From Halovenus sp. (GTDB lineage Archaea > Halobacteriota > Halobacteria > Halobacteriales > Haloarculaceae), in NCBI GenBank assembly GCA_003551265.1, contig PUMG01000235.1, positions 1 through 9,582 on the forward strand: a DNA stretch of 9,582 bases, written 5' to 3'. The number at the start of each line of letters is the position of its first letter. The stretch's first letter is position 1. Both the position numbers and the translations under genes were made by a program. A model generated the notes under the pieces. That model did no database searches and had not been told where the DNA came from. It was given only the letters and a program-made list of their open reading frames with translations. This document shows positions 1 through 6,103 of the stretch, piece by piece.

Positions 1-971
1 ATCTTCGCAGCCTCGTTGACGATGGGTGCCCAGAGGAGCAGTGTGTCGAACCCCTGTCCGGCGTCGACAGGTATGTCTAGTTCGTCCTGCTCGCTGTAAT
101 CGTAGTATCCCGCGTCTGTCTTCCGGCCGTACCGTCCCTTCTCGTAGAGTTGATACAAAAGCGGGCAGACGTCGGTTTCGTACGCCAGGGGACGGTCGTC
201 TTCGAGGTGGTCCTGTGCCCCTTCGACACGGAGTTGAATCGCTCCGGTGTAGTCGGCGAGTTCGAACGGACCCATCGGGAATCCCTCGCCGAATTTCATC
301 GCAGAGTCAATCTCGCGCATGGTGTACTCTCCACGGTGGACCATCCACGCTGGCTCCTCACCGTAGGGTCGCATCAGTCGGTTGACGATGAACGATGGGA
401 CGTCGCGCTGGCACCGAATCGGTGTCTTGCCGAACGCTTCGACCAGGGTCTCCGCTGTTTCCACGACCTCCTCGGGCGTGTGTTCGGTCATGATGAGTTC
501 GACGAGGTCCATCAGCATCGGCGGGTTGAACCAGTGTGTTCCGATAACCTGCGCCGGACGGCTGGTTACCTCGGCGAGTCGGGTGATGTTCAACCCCGAC
601 GTGTTGGTCGCGAGAATCGCGTCCTCCGGTGCAGTCGCGTCGAGATCCTCGAAGATGTCCTCTTTGATAGCCTGCTGTTCGACGGCTGCCTCGGTGACGA
701 AATCAGCCCCCTCGATAGCCTCGTCGAACGCCGTGGTGAACGTGATACGGTCGAGCGCGTCCTCGGCTTCGGACTGGGTAATGACATCTTTCTCGACACT
801 TTTGCTGTACGACCACTCGATGTTCTCGCGGGCCTCTTCGAGTTGTTCGGCGTCGATGTCGTTCAGAAAGACATCGTATCCTGTGAGTGCGGCCACTGCT
901 CCGATTCCCCGTCCCATCTGCCCTGCGCCGATGACAGAAACGGTCTCGATATCGTCGATTGTAACGACCAT
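1..971 (-). CDS. hbd: 3-hydroxyacyl-CoA dehydrogenase, 3' end outside window
   Basis: NAD-dependent oxidation of (3S)-hydroxyacyl-CoA to 3-oxoacyl-CoA, the third step of fatty-acid beta-oxidation (or its reverse in polyester or butanoate metabolism), in the cytoplasm. The minus frame is open from ATG at 971 to the window edge (323 complete codons). The N-terminal Rossmann domain shows VIGAGQMGRGIG (glycines 15, 17, 20) and an acidic residue after the second strand (D38). The family residues are visible: NTS at 123-125, catalytic His146 in GTHWFNPP, Glu158 in DLVELI and Asn197 in FIVNRL. The first C-terminal 3HCDH domain closes with GRKTDAGYYDY near 283-292. The protein then continues past the roughly 285 residues of the short bacterial enzyme, so a second C-terminal domain is likely. 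A TTTTTGAA box at 993-1000 fits a leaderless transcript starting at this ATG. The family call is secure; the acyl chain length used cannot be told. Confidence 0.95.
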   Translation of the reverse strand, partial: MVVTIDDIETVSVIGAGQMGRGIGAVAALTGYDVFLNDIDAEQLEEARENIEWSYSKSVEKDVITQSEAEDALDRITFTTAFDEAIEGADFVTEAAVEQQAIKEDIFEDLDATAPEDAILATNTSGLNITRLAEVTSRPAQVIGTHWFNPPMLMDLVELIMTEHTPEEVVETAETLVEAFGKTPIRCQRDVPSFIVNRLMRPYGEEPAWMVHRGEYTMREIDSAMKFGEGFPMGPFELADYTGAIQLRVEGAQDHLEDDRPLAYETDVCPLLYQLYEKGRYGRKTDAGYYDYSEQDELDIPVDAGQGFDTLLLWAPIVNEAAK

Positions 972-992
972 ACCTCTGCTTGTCGACGAGCG

Positions 993-1000
993 TTCAAAAA
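993..1000 (-). promoter_or_regulatory. TATA-like box of the dehydrogenase gene
   Basis: TTTTTGAA on the minus strand, centred about 26 bp upstream of the ATG at 971. This is the usual archaeal TATA-to-start spacing, so the mRNA probably has little or no leader. Inferred from spacing and composition only. Confidence 0.45.
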
Positions 1001-1100
1001 CGTACAGGAGAACATTCTGTGGGTTTTTGCCTGTTTCTGGGCGGAGTGTTCTCGGCACCGAAAGCGATATGTTTGTCTATGTCTTATGTTAACATTGAAC

Positions 1101-1226
1101 ATGACGCCCGACAGATTCCGTGAGCGACTCAGAGAGTCCGAGGACAGAGTTGACCGGCGGGAACTGGCGGCGGCACTCGTCTACGTCCGTGAGGACGGCA
1201 GGCAGACCGGTCGACGGAACGAGTGA
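1101..1226 (+). CDS. Possible 41-residue protein, unknown function
   Basis: A short frame from ATG 1101 to TGA 1226 encodes a highly charged, Arg/Glu-rich peptide beginning MTPDRFRERLRESEDRVDRR and ending in GRRNE. It lies in a 405-bp gap between divergent genes. A TA-rich stretch (GATATGTTTG, about 1067-1076) sits roughly 29 bp upstream of the ATG and could be its promoter. The composition fits haloarchaeal coding sequence, but 41 codons is too short for codon bias to decide. The last five codons and the stop lie inside a repeated element (1206-1229), so the C-terminus may have been fixed by insertion of that element. I do not recognise a family. It could be spurious. Confidence 0.35.
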   Translation: MTPDRFRERLRESEDRVDRRELAAALVYVREDGRQTGRRNE

Positions 1227-1282
1227 GAGTTCTCACACGGCACAGACGGGTCGAGCATCTCTCACAGATTCCGTCGACCGGT
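1206..1282. repeat. 24-bp imperfect inverted repeat pair around a 29-bp centre
   Basis: The arm at 1206-1229 and the reverse complement of 1259-1282 match at 21 of 24 positions; the outer 14 (ACCGGTCGACGGAA) are perfect. The arms flank 29 bp, giving a 77-bp hairpin-capable unit in the intergenic space upstream of the lipoprotein hydrolase gene. The left arm is also the copy that matches the element at 6068-6088. It could be a miniature dispersed element, a strong transcript hairpin, or two operators. Nothing in the sequence decides between these. Confidence 0.75.
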
Positions 1283-1345
1283 ATAGTCACTATCCAGGCA
1301 GTGCGCTGTCCGCTCACAAACCTTGTGAAACGACGTTCACAAAAA

Positions 1346-1352
1346 GTTTAAT
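1346..1352 (+). promoter_or_regulatory. TATA-like box of the lipoprotein hydrolase gene
   Basis: GTTTAAT inside the A-rich run CACAAAAAGTTTAATC. Its centre is about 28 bp upstream of the ATG at 1377, so transcription should start at or next to that ATG. This favours 1377 over the in-frame GTG at 1365. Confidence 0.6.
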
Positions 1353-1376
1353 CACTGATAGCTCGTGCGTCCGGCC

Positions 1377-2876
1377 ATGAACGCTGAGCGTACCGGCAGT
1401 GGGACGAAACAGGTCAACCGCAGGACGGTTCTCCAGGCTGGTGGTGTGCTTTCGCTTGTCATTCTCACTGGGTGTCTGGGGGACGACCAGGAAGAATCCG
1501 AGGAGACACCGACTCCAGATGCCACAGAGACACCCGCTGAGAGCGATGGCGAGGACACGCCGGAACCACCAGCAGACGACACAACCGACGGAACGGATGA
1601 TGAGCCGACCGAGCGTGATGACGAGTCGGATGACCTCGACCCCGAGACGCTCGAAGCACGAGCACGGGAGTTTGTGGAGTTTCTCGATACCGGTGCGTTC
1701 GAGGAGGCACACGAACAGGTTGCGCCACTCGCTGCTGCAGATCTCGACGTCGAGACGCTGTCGATGGTGTGGGACAGTCTCATCGAGGAAGACGGTGAGT
1801 TACAGGAGGTTCTCTCGGCTGAACACCAGGGAGTTGAAGCGGGGTTCGAGTTCGTACTGGTCGATGTCCAGTTCGCTGCGGGTCGCCAGGAGTTCGAACT
1901 CTACTTCGACGAGACCGGTCTCGCCGGATTCTTTGTCGCCCCGCCTGGGGAGTGGGACGTGCCGGAGTACGTCGACGAGTCGGCGTTCACGGAGGAAGAA
2001 CTCACGCTCGACGCGACCGACACCTGTTCGCTCGGCGCGACGCTTTCAGTTCCCGAGAGCGATGAGGCGGTTCCAGGAGTCGTTCTCGTCCACGGCAACG
2101 GACCACACGACCGCGACAAGACTGCGTTCGAGCCAAACAGGCCGTTCAAGGAACTCGCCTGGGGGCTCGCCAGTAACGGTATCGCGGTCCTTCGGTACGA
2201 CAAACGGAACTTCGCGTGTGAGGTCGACCCCGCGAACTGGACTATCGACGACAAGACGACAGACGACGCGCTCGTCGCGGTTGATACACTCCGCGAAGAC
2301 GACCGGGTTGCCGACGACCAGGTGTTCGTCGTCGGCCACAGTTTCGGCGGTGCGCTTGCCCCCCGCATCGCAGAACGAGATGGCGCGCTCGCTGGCATCG
2401 TCATGCTGGCACCCGGCCCGGTCCGGTCGATGGCCGAAACCATCCGCGACCAGAACCGCCATCTCTACGACATCGGCGTCATCGACGAGGAGGAACTCGA
2501 CGAGGCAACCGAGATTGCGGACAGAGTCGAGAGTCTCGACATCGGCGACGGCGAAGTTGTCCATCTCGGTGGGAGAGAGTTGTATGAGAGTTTCGAGGAG
2601 TACGACCGAACGGGTACACTCGCAGACCTCGACATTCCACGATGGCTCGCGTTCGGTGGACGGGACTACCAGATTACCGTCGACGACGACCTGCCGGTCT
2701 GGGCGGACGCTATCGAAGACGACGACGGCGCAACCCTCGACGTGTACGACGAACTCAACCACCTCTTTCAGGAGTCAGAGGGCGAGATGAGACCGGATGA
2801 GTACTTCGAGGAGGGTGGTGTCTTTTCAGCGCGCGTCGTCGACGACGTTGTCGAGTTCGTCCGTGACCACGAGTAA
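1377..2876 (+). CDS. Tat lipoprotein with DUF3887-like domain and alpha/beta hydrolase
   Basis: Predicted surface-anchored serine hydrolase of 499 residues. N-terminus: twin arginine (R15-R16), hydrophobic stretch and lipobox LTGC (C33), meaning Tat export and lipid anchoring outside the membrane. An Asp/Glu/Thr/Pro-rich linker follows to about residue 80. Residues about 85-190 resemble DUF3887, a small domain found in front of hydrolases in other prokaryotes. From about 205 there is an alpha/beta-hydrolase fold: oxyanion region VLVHGNGPHDRD (His239), nucleophile elbow GHSFGG (Ser322), acid Asp430 in FGGRDYQ, and His462 in ELNHLF, so the catalytic triad looks complete. The HGxGPxDRD signature is that of DUF3887-linked and dienelactone-hydrolase-like esterases. 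The substrate is unknown. ATG 1377 is preferred over GTG 1365 because of the TATA box at 1346-1352. It looks monocistronic; the next gene starts 121 bp on with its own promoter. Confidence 0.88.
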   Translation: MNAERTGSGTKQVNRRTVLQAGGVLSLVILTGCLGDDQEESEETPTPDATETPAESDGEDTPEPPADDTTDGTDDEPTERDDESDDLDPETLEARAREFVEFLDTGAFEEAHEQVAPLAAADLDVETLSMVWDSLIEEDGELQEVLSAEHQGVEAGFEFVLVDVQFAAGRQEFELYFDETGLAGFFVAPPGEWDVPEYVDESAFTEEELTLDATDTCSLGATLSVPESDEAVPGVVLVHGNGPHDRDKTAFEPNRPFKELAWGLASNGIAVLRYDKRNFACEVDPANWTIDDKTTDDALVAVDTLREDDRVADDQVFVVGHSFGGALAPRIAERDGALAGIVMLAPGPVRSMAETIRDQNRHLYDIGVIDEEELDEATEIADRVESLDIGDGEVVHLGGRELYESFEEYDRTGTLADLDIPRWLAFGGRDYQITVDDDLPVWADAIEDDDGATLDVYDELNHLFQESEGEMRPDEYFEEGGVFSARVVDDVVEFVRDHE

Positions 2877-2955
2877 CAATACGTTGTTGATGTGGTGCTT
2901 TCTGAAAACAGAACGAGAGCAACTGGAGTGCTGTTTGCACCGACTGGGAACTACC

Positions 2956-2978
2956 GATATTATCCTGCATCGTTTATC
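2956..2978 (+). promoter_or_regulatory. Probable promoter of the first UspA-like gene
   Basis: Two TA-rich cores are present: GATATTATC (2956-2964) and TTTATC (2973-2978). They are centred about 38 and 22 bp upstream of the ATG at 2998. The first would give a leader of about 10 nt, the second a leaderless transcript. The sequence does not say which is used. Confidence 0.45.
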
Positions 2979-2997
2979 TTCAACCACTCACCTGTCA

Positions 2998-3726
2998 ATG
3001 ACTGGTACAGAAACTCATCGCCTGCTCGTTCCCGTCTCGGTACTCGACGGAGAGGGCATTCCCGTGACCATCGTCGATGCGTTCGCCTCGATACCAGTGC
3101 TCCTGCTCGGTTACCACGAAATCCCCGACCAGACCTCACCTGCACAGGCGCACGACCAGTGGGGGGCGCGAGCGAAGCGAGAGCTCGAGGAGCGACGTTC
3201 CGTGTTCGAAGACGCTGGCTGTCCAGTCATCTCTCGACTCGTGTTCACCCCCGACCGTTTCAAGACGTTCGAGCGCGTGGCTGTCGAGGCGAGCTGTAAC
3301 GCGATTCTGATTCCCAACCCGGCACCGGTCCTCGAACGGATGCTCGTCGCGTTTCGAAGTGACGTGAACGTCGACCACATGACCAATCTCGTCACGACCG
3401 TGCTCGAGGACACGGACATCGAGGTCACGCTCTTTCACGTAGTTTCGAAAGAGCGCAACCGGCCAGAAGGGGAGCAACTTATCGAGACCGCAGCCTCAGC
3501 GTTCGTGGGTGCAGGTGTCGACTCGGACCGCATCTCTCGCTCAGTTGTCGTCGACAACTCGCCGACAGCAGCCATCTTTGACGCTGCGGAGAATCACGAC
3601 TTCATCGTTGCTGGCGAGAGTCGCCCATCGATTCGTCGGTACGTGTTCCGCGACCGAGCCGAACGAATCGCGAAGCGAACGTCGGACCCGGTGCTCGTCG
3701 TCCGTGGCGAGTATCTGGAGTCCTGA
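2998..3726 (+). CDS. UspA-like tandem-domain protein without a canonical ATP loop
   Basis: A 242-residue cytoplasmic protein with two universal-stress-protein-like halves, about residues 5-125 and 126-240. The UspA pattern is clear in the start HRLLVPVSVLDGEG, in a hydrophobic strand ending each half (NAILIPNPA; DFIVAGES) and in the closing strand DPVLVVRGE. The nucleotide motif of ATP-binding members (GxxGx9G[S/T]) is broken in the second half: Gly206 is kept, but Arg209 replaces the second glycine and Asp219-Arg220 replace the Gly-Ser pair. The first half has no such motif. It therefore probably belongs to the non-ATP-binding UspA type. The frame stays open upstream to 2797 inside the preceding gene; ATG 2998 is chosen because the homologous region starts there and promoter-like sequence lies just upstream. 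The physiological role is unknown. Confidence 0.82.
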   Translation: MTGTETHRLLVPVSVLDGEGIPVTIVDAFASIPVLLLGYHEIPDQTSPAQAHDQWGARAKRELEERRSVFEDAGCPVISRLVFTPDRFKTFERVAVEASCNAILIPNPAPVLERMLVAFRSDVNVDHMTNLVTTVLEDTDIEVTLFHVVSKERNRPEGEQLIETAASAFVGAGVDSDRISRSVVVDNSPTAAIFDAAENHDFIVAGESRPSIRRYVFRDRAERIAKRTSDPVLVVRGEYLES

Positions 3727-3774
3727 GAGTCATACCAACAGCTATCACGTTCCAGTGAACTGGCGTGTCGGTGG

Positions 3775-3783
3775 TTTTCTTAG
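3775..3783 (+). promoter_or_regulatory. TATA-like box of the thioesterase-phzF unit
   Basis: TTTTCTTAG, centred 28 bp upstream of ATG 3807, in an 80-bp gap after the UspA-like gene. It fits a leaderless start and is the only promoter-like sequence seen for the two-gene unit. Confidence 0.5.
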
Positions 3784-3806
3784 CCCAGCCACGAAAGCCA
3801 CGGCCG

Positions 3807-4256
3807 ATGGTCGAACTGATGGATACCTTCATCGAGGACCGCAACAGCGTCCAGCCCCACCACGCGAACCATCTCGGCACGGCTCACGGTGGCCGGGTGC
3901 TGCACTGGATGGACGAAGTGGCTGCCATGAGCGCGATGCGCTTTGCTGGCCAGCCCTGTGTGACCGCACACATCAACTCGGTTGATTTCGCCCGGGCGCT
4001 CCAGATTGGCGACATCGCGTTTCTGGAGTCGTACGTCTATCAGGCAGGGCGAACCAGCGTTCGCGTTCGTGTGCGTGCCTACGGCGAGGACCCACTTACC
4101 GGCGAGCGCGAGCAAACTACCGAGTCGTATTTCGTGTTCGTTGCCATCGACGAGGAGAGCAACCCTGTCGAAGTGCCGGAGTTGACCGTTGTCACCGAGG
4201 AAGGAGAGCAACTCGTCGCGGAAGCGAAAGCCAAAGAGCAGGGACAGGATTCTTGA
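3807..4256 (+). CDS. Acyl-CoA thioesterase, hot-dog fold
   Basis: Hydrolyses acyl-CoA to free fatty acid and CoA in the cytoplasm; 149 residues, normal for a single hot-dog domain of the YciA/ACOT type. The family pattern is readable throughout: NHLGTAHGGRVLHWMDEVAA at 21-40, with Asn21 and Asp36 at the positions expected for the active site, then TAHINSVDF, then QIGDIAFLESYVYQAGRTSVRVRV (the long central strand pair), and an end with FVFVAIDEESNPVEVPEL. The tail after about residue 132 is a Glu/Lys-rich helix. ATG 3807 is chosen over the in-frame codons back to 3765 because the homology begins just after it and a TATA-like box lies 28 bp upstream. The PhzF-like gene follows 22 bp downstream on the same strand, so co-transcription is likely. 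The chain-length preference cannot be inferred. Confidence 0.9.
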   Translation: MVELMDTFIEDRNSVQPHHANHLGTAHGGRVLHWMDEVAAMSAMRFAGQPCVTAHINSVDFARALQIGDIAFLESYVYQAGRTSVRVRVRAYGEDPLTGEREQTTESYFVFVAIDEESNPVEVPELTVVTEEGEQLVAEAKAKEQGQDS

Positions 4257-4278
4257 GGGCACACCGAGAGGTGGTGGT

Positions 4279-5259
4279 ATGGAGACGAAACCGGTCTTGC
4301 TGGTCGATGCGTTCGCTGACGAGGTGATGGGTGGGGTTCCGATTGCGGTCGTTCCCGACGAGATAACTCGCAGTCAACTCCGTGCAGTTGCGAGCGAACT
4401 CGGAACGAGCGGCGCAGTCGCACCGACTCAAGGCGGGGACCACGACCTCGTCTACGTCGCGTGTGACGAGACCCGGGGGCTCGCCGAGCGTAACGAGACG
4501 CAGAGGCTCGTCGAGCGTAACGAGGCGCAGACGCTTGCCGAGCGTAACGAGATACAGACGTTTGTCGACGGTGCTGTCGCTGGCTGTACCGCGCTGGCCG
4601 AACGTGAGGTAATCGAACTCGGGGAACAGACGATGCTCGTCGTGGATACAGACGGAGGCGAGCGCGAGGTCTCCGTTCACATCAACTCTGACAGGCACGT
4701 CGCGGTTACGCTGGCCGACCACGAGGTGACAGAGGCGTCGATTTCGCTGGAGCGGCTTGCTCCGGCGCTCGGCGTCGACGTGGCCGCACTCGAAGATGTC
4801 GCGACGGAGCTTCCAGTTGGCCGGACGGACGCCTTCGGCGGAACGTTGTTCGTCCCCGTTACATTTCTCTCACACCTCACCAGCAGTTCACCCGACAGAG
4901 AGACACTCACGGCAGTTCTCGAAGAGACGGACACAGCCAGGGTCTGTGCGTTCACGTTCGACACGCTTGGCCAGCGAACACACGTTCATGCGCGGGTGTT
5001 CGACCCCAGTGCCCCTGGCTGTGAGCGCGCTGCAAGCGGTGTTGCAATCGCTGGCGCTGGGAGATACTTCACACAGTACGGAGCCTTCGACGCTGAGACG
5101 GCGCAGGTGCGTGTCGAGTGTGGCTACGTCCTCGACCGCCCGGGAACGGTCGTAGCGACGCTCGGGCAGACCCCAGAAGTCGGCGGAACAGGGTTGACTG
5201 TCCTCGACGGAACGATAACCGTCCCCGAAGAACGCGACGACGACATCGTGATGCTCTGA
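4279..5259 (+). CDS. PhzF-family isomerase-like protein, active-site motifs lost
   Basis: A 326-residue member of the PhzF/diaminopimelate-epimerase-fold superfamily; the length is slightly above the usual 290-300. Homology shows in the N-terminus (VLLVDAFADEVMGG), in LFVPVTFLSHL, in ARVCAFTFDT followed by HARVFDPSAP, and in the end GYVLDRPGTV...VLDGTITVP. The three active-site signatures are altered. The SET triplet reads Ser44-Gly45-Ala46, so the catalytic Glu is Gly. The CGHAT region reads A-V-A-G-C-T near 99-104. The EDPVTGxA loop reads E-R-A-A-S-G-V-A (249-256), with Asp replaced by Arg250. Residues 68-94 are three 9-residue repeats. Family enzymes isomerise dihydro-hydroxyanthranilate-like or related small substrates; this one is probably inactive or has a different role. 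The start ATG follows a GAGGTGG Shine-Dalgarno-like run at 4268-4274. It is probably expressed with the thioesterase. Confidence 0.82.
   Translation: METKPVLLVDAFADEVMGGVPIAVVPDEITRSQLRAVASELGTSGAVAPTQGGDHDLVYVACDETRGLAERNETQRLVERNEAQTLAERNEIQTFVDGAVAGCTALAEREVIELGEQTMLVVDTDGGEREVSVHINSDRHVAVTLADHEVTEASISLERLAPALGVDVAALEDVATELPVGRTDAFGGTLFVPVTFLSHLTSSSPDRETLTAVLEETDTARVCAFTFDTLGQRTHVHARVFDPSAPGCERAASGVAIAGAGRYFTQYGAFDAETAQVRVECGYVLDRPGTVVATLGQTPEVGGTGLTVLDGTITVPEERDDDIVML
4480..4560 (+). repeat. Three in-frame 27-bp tandem repeats inside the PhzF-like gene
   Basis: Units lie at 4480-4506, 4507-4533 and 4534-4560. Each encodes L/V-x-ERNE-x-Q-x, with an identical core GAGCGTAACGAG. The units are 9 codons long, so copy number can change without a frameshift. 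The block sits just before the position of the family's CGHAT motif and accounts for most of the extra protein length. Confidence 0.95.
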
Positions 5260-5311
5260 CACCAGTACGGACGGTGCATCAGATTGCGCGGGTGTGCGCC
5301 GTCGGTACTGG

Positions 5312-5321
5312 TTTCACAAAA
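5312..5321 (+). promoter_or_regulatory. TATA-like box of the DUF547 gene
   Basis: TTTCACAAAA, centred about 28 bp upstream of GTG 5345. It supports a leaderless start at that GTG rather than at the more upstream GTG 5294, which would lie in front of the box. Confidence 0.4.
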
Positions 5322-5344
5322 CGCTGATACAGGGAGCGCTCGTA

Positions 5345-6088
5345 GTGAAATCCGTGAACGAAGACCCCGTGCGCATCTCCGAGCAGTTCTTGCTTGCTGT
5401 TCGACGCAAGGAGTCGACCGAGCAGTTCGAGCGCATCCTCGCAGCGGTCGACAGTGCCGAGTTAGCAACCGGTCTTGACTCGGACGAAGCCCGCCTCGCG
5501 TTCTGGATAAACCTCTACAACGCAGGCACGCAGCAACTTCTCGACACGCACAGAGAGACCTACGAGAAGCGTCGCCGGTTCTTCTCGATTCCGGCCGTGA
5601 CGGTTGCCGGGACAGACCTCAGCCTGGATCACATCGAACACCGCATTCTCAGGCGCTCGTACAGCAAGTACACGCTCGGGTACGTCCGCAGTCCGTTCCG
5701 TGGACAGTTCGCCAGAACCCACGAGGTCGACAGGCGTGACCCACGGATACACTTTGCACTCAACTGTGGGGCTGCGAGCTGTCCACCAATCGCGGCGTAC
5801 ACACGCGAGCGCATCGACGAGCAACTCGATATGGCGACCGAGAGCTACCTCGACCAGAGTGTCGAGTACGTTCCCGCGGAGAGGAGGGTAACCGTCCCGC
5901 GAGTGATGCGGTGGTTCCGTGCGGATTTCGGCGGTAAAGCAGGGATACTCTCGTTCTTGCAGTCGTTCGGTTATCTCCCAGAAGAGACCACCCCTCGGCT
6001 GCAGTACGACGACTGGGACTGGTCGCTCAGTCCCGGAAAGTTCGCGACGGAGAGAACGACCGGTGATACCGGTCAACGGAACGAGTGA
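5345..6088 (+). CDS. DUF547 domain protein
   Basis: A 247-residue protein with a full DUF547 domain and no signal peptide or membrane segment, so probably cytoplasmic. Recognisable blocks are LAFWINLYNAGTQQLL near the N-terminus, RRFFSIPAVTVAGTDLSLDHIEHRILR, KYTLGYV, the family signature HFALNCGAASCPP (His136, Cys141, Cys146), RVMRWFRADFGG and the terminal DDWDWSL. The domain has a cysteine-protease-like signature, but its biochemical role in archaea is not established. The frame is open from GTG 5294; I prefer GTG 5345 (GTG 5354 is also possible) because the domain starts there and a TATA-like box precedes it. The last 14 or so residues, ending TGQRNE, lie beyond the domain and are partly encoded by the repeated element at 6068-6088, which also supplies the stop codon. 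It converges on the prenyltransferase gene with 15 bp between the two stops. Confidence 0.85.
   Translation: MKSVNEDPVRISEQFLLAVRRKESTEQFERILAAVDSAELATGLDSDEARLAFWINLYNAGTQQLLDTHRETYEKRRRFFSIPAVTVAGTDLSLDHIEHRILRRSYSKYTLGYVRSPFRGQFARTHEVDRRDPRIHFALNCGAASCPPIAAYTRERIDEQLDMATESYLDQSVEYVPAERRVTVPRVMRWFRADFGGKAGILSFLQSFGYLPEETTPRLQYDDWDWSLSPGKFATERTTGDTGQRNE
6068..6088 (+). repeat. Third copy of the dispersed 21-bp element
   Basis: It differs from 1206-1226 at one base (A for G at the eighth position of the shared core CCGGTCRACGGAACGAG, counted from the leading A). Similarity resumes after a gap: GTTCTCAC occurs at 6101-6108 and, about 10 bp nearer to the element, at 1229-1236. The copy covers the last codons and the TGA of the DUF547 gene. 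Confidence 0.85.
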
Positions 6089-6103
6089 TAATTGCTATAG
6101 TTC

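Noticed and set aside
382..1092. 236-codon Ser-rich frame on the plus strand
   Set aside because: Antisense shadow of the dehydrogenase gene with no recognisable domain.
150..1226. Long open frame on the plus strand (358 codons)
   Set aside because: Almost all of it is antisense to the clearly recognisable dehydrogenase, as is usual for high-GC haloarchaeal DNA. Only the last 41 codons (1101-1226) lie outside that gene, and they are listed separately.
2046..2762. 238-codon frame on the minus strand opposite the hydrolase
   Set aside because: Looks acidic and protein-like, but it is the complement of conserved hydrolase codons (antisense frame with mirrored GC3) and has no domain or promoter of its own.
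1399..2790. 463-codon Arg/Ser-rich frame on the plus strand
   Set aside because: Out-of-frame shadow of the lipoprotein hydrolase. The composition is basic and low-complexity, unlike haloarchaeal proteins, whereas the other frame has a full catalytic triad and signal peptide.
2900..2913. Small hairpin TTCTG-AAAA-CAGAA after the hydrolase gene as a terminator
   Set aside because: Only a 5-bp AT-rich stem with no T-run after it; too weak to claim.
3462..4562. Metabolic operon linking the UspA-like, thioesterase and PhzF-like genes
   Set aside because: The UspA-like gene and the thioesterase are 80 bp apart with a TATA-like box between them; only the thioesterase and PhzF-like genes are close enough to claim co-transcription.
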